Shown here: in pieces, positions 61,069 to 64,000 of the stretch
How the letters are laid out: every line of letters starts with the position of its first letter
Position numbering within the stretch: position 1 is the first letter of the stretch
Position numbers and translations under genes: made by a program
NCBI GenBank assembly: GCA_010093635.1
Contig: MU006797.1
Location: forward strand, 283,267-347,266
Direction: 5' to 3'
DNA from: Massarina eburnea CBS 473.64
Taxonomy: Eukaryota > Ascomycota > Dothideomycetes > Pleosporales > Massarinaceae
DNA length: 64,000 nt
Notes under the pieces: model-generated
The model's database searches: none
What the model was told of the DNA's origin: nothing
The model's input: only the letters and a program-made list of their open reading frames with translations

Positions 61069-64000
61069 GGTGGTGGTGGTTGTGGTGGTGGTCGTGGGCG
61101 TGAGTCTGTGTACACTTGGGAGGATATCTGGCGTGCTACAGATACGCCACTCCTACACAGACGCGTGCGGGAGGCTCGTCGGGATGCGCCGGGGCGGGGA
61201 TTGACCGCTGAGCCGAGTAAAGCGCCGTCTTCGCGTTGGCGACAAGGCTAAGTGGGAAACTGGGAGCCGATTTCTGGCACGCGCGGGAGTCGCGACGGGG
61301 GGGACGCGACTTGTTGTGGGGGGGTATCTCGCGCGTCAGGCAGCCAATGCAGCAGCAGCAGCAACGGTGGCAGCAGGTCGACGGTCGCAGCGGGTTCAGT
61401 GCTCGGTAAAGCGGAGCCAGGAGATCTCAGAGGGCTTTACGTCAAAGCCTCGTGCCAGCTTTTAGAGATGCTATGGGGGGTGCTGGCTCGATGCGTTGTC
61501 AATGGCCACGCTTGTGGTGCGGCGGTCGCTTGTCGAGTCGCGCACGGCTCTGGCCCGGGGTCGGCGTCGTCGGGGGGGGTGGACTGAGGCGCAAGAGCAA
61601 GAGGATGGTGAAAGAGGCGGTGCTGGGCAGCGCTACCAATGCGGAGGAGGGATTTGTGGGGACGACTGGGCGTGGATTCCAACGTCCAGTTCACCAGTTC
61701 ACCAGTTCGCCAGTCGGCGTGGATGTGGACGAATGCTGTCTGGGAGGCGTCTGCTCGCAATTGTCAGTTAGGCGGCGCGCGGGGAGCTGGCAATTGGGCG
61801 AAATAGTCGGGGGGGACATGCGCTGGCGGGGGCGATTGGAGCTGATGAGCTGGCCATGCAGGCTCATGCAGGACACTTACCGACTATGAAGAGGGTCTTT
61901 GCGCGGCTGCAGTGCGCGTGTCTAAATTGACTGAAATAATAGCGGCTAGCCAGACCAGTGCAAGCAGCTGACGTCCTGTAGCAGCAGTGCGTGTGTGTGT
62001 GTGTTCGCTGGTGCTGGGCGGGCGGGTTAGCTGGGGGGCTGGCTCTAGAGTCTAGGTAGCCTAGGCACGGCACGGCAGACAGTAGTGGACACCACCACCA
62101 CACAAGACCGGCGGCCGGCAATATTTACAAAACCAACGTTTGAAGCAGCCAAAGAAGAAAGGGAAAAAAGCAAAAGAACAAAAGGTCAAGACGGACTCAG
62201 GGCGTGCGTTGCTGGGTCGCGACGACGGACGGGCACTTACTTGCGATGATGCGATGATGCGATTCGACGCGCAGGCCGCAGCGGGTCGCGGTCACGTTGG
62301 TGTCGAGATGGGATGGACGGGCTTGTGTGATTCGCCACGTCGCACCAGCGCAGAGAGCCGAGCGGCTTTCTTTCTACCTAGACGGGGCGTGTTTGCTGTT
62401 CTCTTACGGCCACGATGTCGCCGTCGTGCAGGCCCGTGATAGCAGTCAGTGGCAGCTGGTAGGGACGTGAATCGGCAGCGAGCGGGCGGGCGCGCAAATT
62501 GATAGGTGGAGGAGGGGATGAGGAAGGAAGCGATTGGGTCGCAGGAAAGAGCGGGCAGCCAGCTCTTTCTACTGGCCGAGGCCTTGGGTCGGGCCTGCCC
62601 AGTGCACGAGCCCGCCTCCACAGTGCACATCGCATCCTGCAAAATAGGTACACTCCAGCAGACGCCGAACATCGTCCTGGGAGCCCTCTGTATTTCCACT
62701 CTGCCCATCGGTGCCTCTGTGTCGAGCATTCGCCCTCTGGCCACGCTGCTTTTGACGTCCGCCAGAGAGCCGTGACGATGGCGGTGTGTGTGCGCGTTGA
62801 CGTGTCGCTCGCTTCGCCTTCCGTCTGCCATCCCAGCGTGCCCGTCTCCAGCCTTCCCATCATCCGCTGTGTGTCCGCGTCCTCCGCCGTGTGTCCGTGT
62901 GTCCGTCCGCTGTGCCCATCCGTGCGGTCCAGCGTCGCAAAACCACGTCTGCAGGCGAATCACAGGTGCTAAATTTCGGCGCGTAGCCAACGTGATGGCT
63001 CGCATTTCTGCGCGCTAGCCCCCTCGGCCTCATCACGCCGTCTATTGGTCGCCGCCGCCAAAAATGCCCCCAATGAGGCCCCAATAATGCCCCAATGCCC
63101 CAATGCCCCAATGCCCCCCAATATGCCCCCAAAGTGAAAGTGACTACATTGTTATTATTGGCCATGCATCGTCGCATCCTCCCGGATCCGCGAAACGCTG
63201 TATCCATCAGTATCCATCCGCGGCCATCACTGTAGACTCTCATCTCCCTCGCATCTCTCTTGCCGCCGCCGTCGGCCATCACAGTCGCACCGCCATGCGG
63301 CCCGCCAGCATCTCATGTCGCTACCCGGTCCTGGAGACTGGATGCGTCCATTGGCAACATACATGGCGTCATGAATCTTATCGTCTTCCATCACGCTTCT
63401 GTCTCACCAGCTGCACACCCACACACCCCAGCCACCTGGATTTCTTTTTCTCTGTTGTCACCCCGATGCGCCGTCCCATCCTGCTGGATCGGCCGCGTCG
63501 CCAAGTAGCACAGCTTATTAGCAAGCGGCGGCCAAAGGATGCCTGAAAAGCAAACCTGCATCAACTGTCTACCGCTTTTGTGCATGATGCTCGCCATCAA
63601 ATTGTTGGGATCCTGTATACGGACACATGCTGTCATGGCCCGAAGACACGCTCAGCTTCCAGCCTCTAAACTGCCGACAGTCGGCCTCTTTCATCCGTAA
63701 CAACCGTACCAACCGTACCAACCGTACCAACCGTACCAACCCCCAAAGTGAACCGCTCGGGGTCGCCGAAGATCCCGACCGTCATAATCGCAATCCCGGC
63801 CCCGCGCCTGCAGTCGCACTTATGAACAGCCGCCTCTTCCAGCACATCACGTGACCCCTCTTCCCTATGTATGCACAGCATTGCAACCCAGGTACCGGAG
63901 TATTGTACCGCATAGTCTCTTGCAACTGGTCTCGACTAGGCCCAGAGGAGTTTGGATTCCGTTTATCTGAGGGCCTATCGGATGGCCAGGATTGAGCCAT
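61069..64000. other. GC-rich region upstream of hapB, no gene supported
   Basis: This 2.9 kb holds the hapB promoter and a likely long 5' leader. Many GC-rich frames of 60-240 codons occur on both strands, but none shows conserved motifs or convincing composition. Tandem repeats occur at 61685-61715 (CAGTTCAC), about 63079-63125 (ATGCCCCA) and 63700-63742 (CCAACCGTA). Confidence 0.55.
63700..63742. repeat. Tandem repeat of AACCGTACC units
   Basis: Four to five copies of a 9-bp unit in noncoding sequence. Confidence 0.85.

Noticed and set aside
62292..63005. 237-codon frame upstream of hapB
   Set aside because: GC-rich sequence generates long chance frames on both strands here; no conserved segment was seen.
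1..64000. CRISPR arrays, rRNA genes and prokaryotic features
   Set aside because: Tandem repeats present are short microsatellites without unique spacers, and gene structure is clearly fungal.

Overview
The window is a chromosome segment of a filamentous ascomycete (Pezizomycotina; Dothideomycetes is my best guess, not proven). Genes carry many short introns (about 50-100 nt) with fungal splice signals. The gene families are typical: HapB/NF-YA, Vma21, Fun30, calnexin, a Reg1-like PP1 subunit, DHA2 MFS and GH3. All exon models here were assembled by eye from splice signals, reading phase and family conservation.

Left part (1-26 kb), mostly housekeeping and secreted genes: Fun30-type remodeller (3' end outside the window), VMA21, a DUF2406 protein, mitochondrial methylmalonate-semialdehyde dehydrogenase, calnexin, a Reg1-like regulatory subunit, a DHA2 drug/H+ antiporter, a small Cys-containing fungal protein, a secreted TAP-like peptidase and a secreted GH3 beta-xylosidase-like enzyme. 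A 35-N assembly gap lies at 19241-19275.

Middle (26.6-54.7 kb), the most interesting part: an uninterrupted run of metabolic genes that looks like a catabolic gene cluster. In order: a degenerate P450 relic, a metallo-beta-lactamase-fold hydrolase, a type-B carboxylesterase, a 3-hydroxyisobutyrate-dehydrogenase-like enzyme, a YwnB-like NAD(P)-binding protein, a SCOT-type CoA-transferase, a maleylacetate-reductase-like Fe-ADH, a thiolase, a PcaB/fumarase-superfamily lyase with a mitochondrial presequence, a homogentisate-dioxygenase-like enzyme, a family III CoA-transferase, a mitochondrial oxodicarboxylate carrier, a two-finger C2H2 transcription factor and an intact P450. Maleylacetate reductase, CoA-transferase and thiolase are the three steps from maleylacetate via 3-oxoadipate to acetyl-CoA and succinyl-CoA, so the cluster plausibly degrades an aromatic compound and finishes in mitochondria or peroxisomes. 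Every intergenic promoter region of the cluster carries the core CCCCAC (GTGGGG on the other strand), usually as CCCCACAT. The finger residues of the cluster's own C2H2 factor predict the same hexamer, so the segment may be a self-contained regulon; CreA-type repression is the main alternative.

An intact Tc1/mariner element (1688 bp, 101-bp perfect outer inverted repeats, DD34E transposase) sits inside the intron of the YwnB-like gene without touching its exons.

Right part (55-64 kb): an acidic low-complexity protein of unknown function, a microsatellite-rich gene desert with an AT-rich tract, the hapB gene, and about 2.9 kb of GC-rich upstream sequence without a supportable gene. I saw no rRNA, tRNA or CRISPR array.
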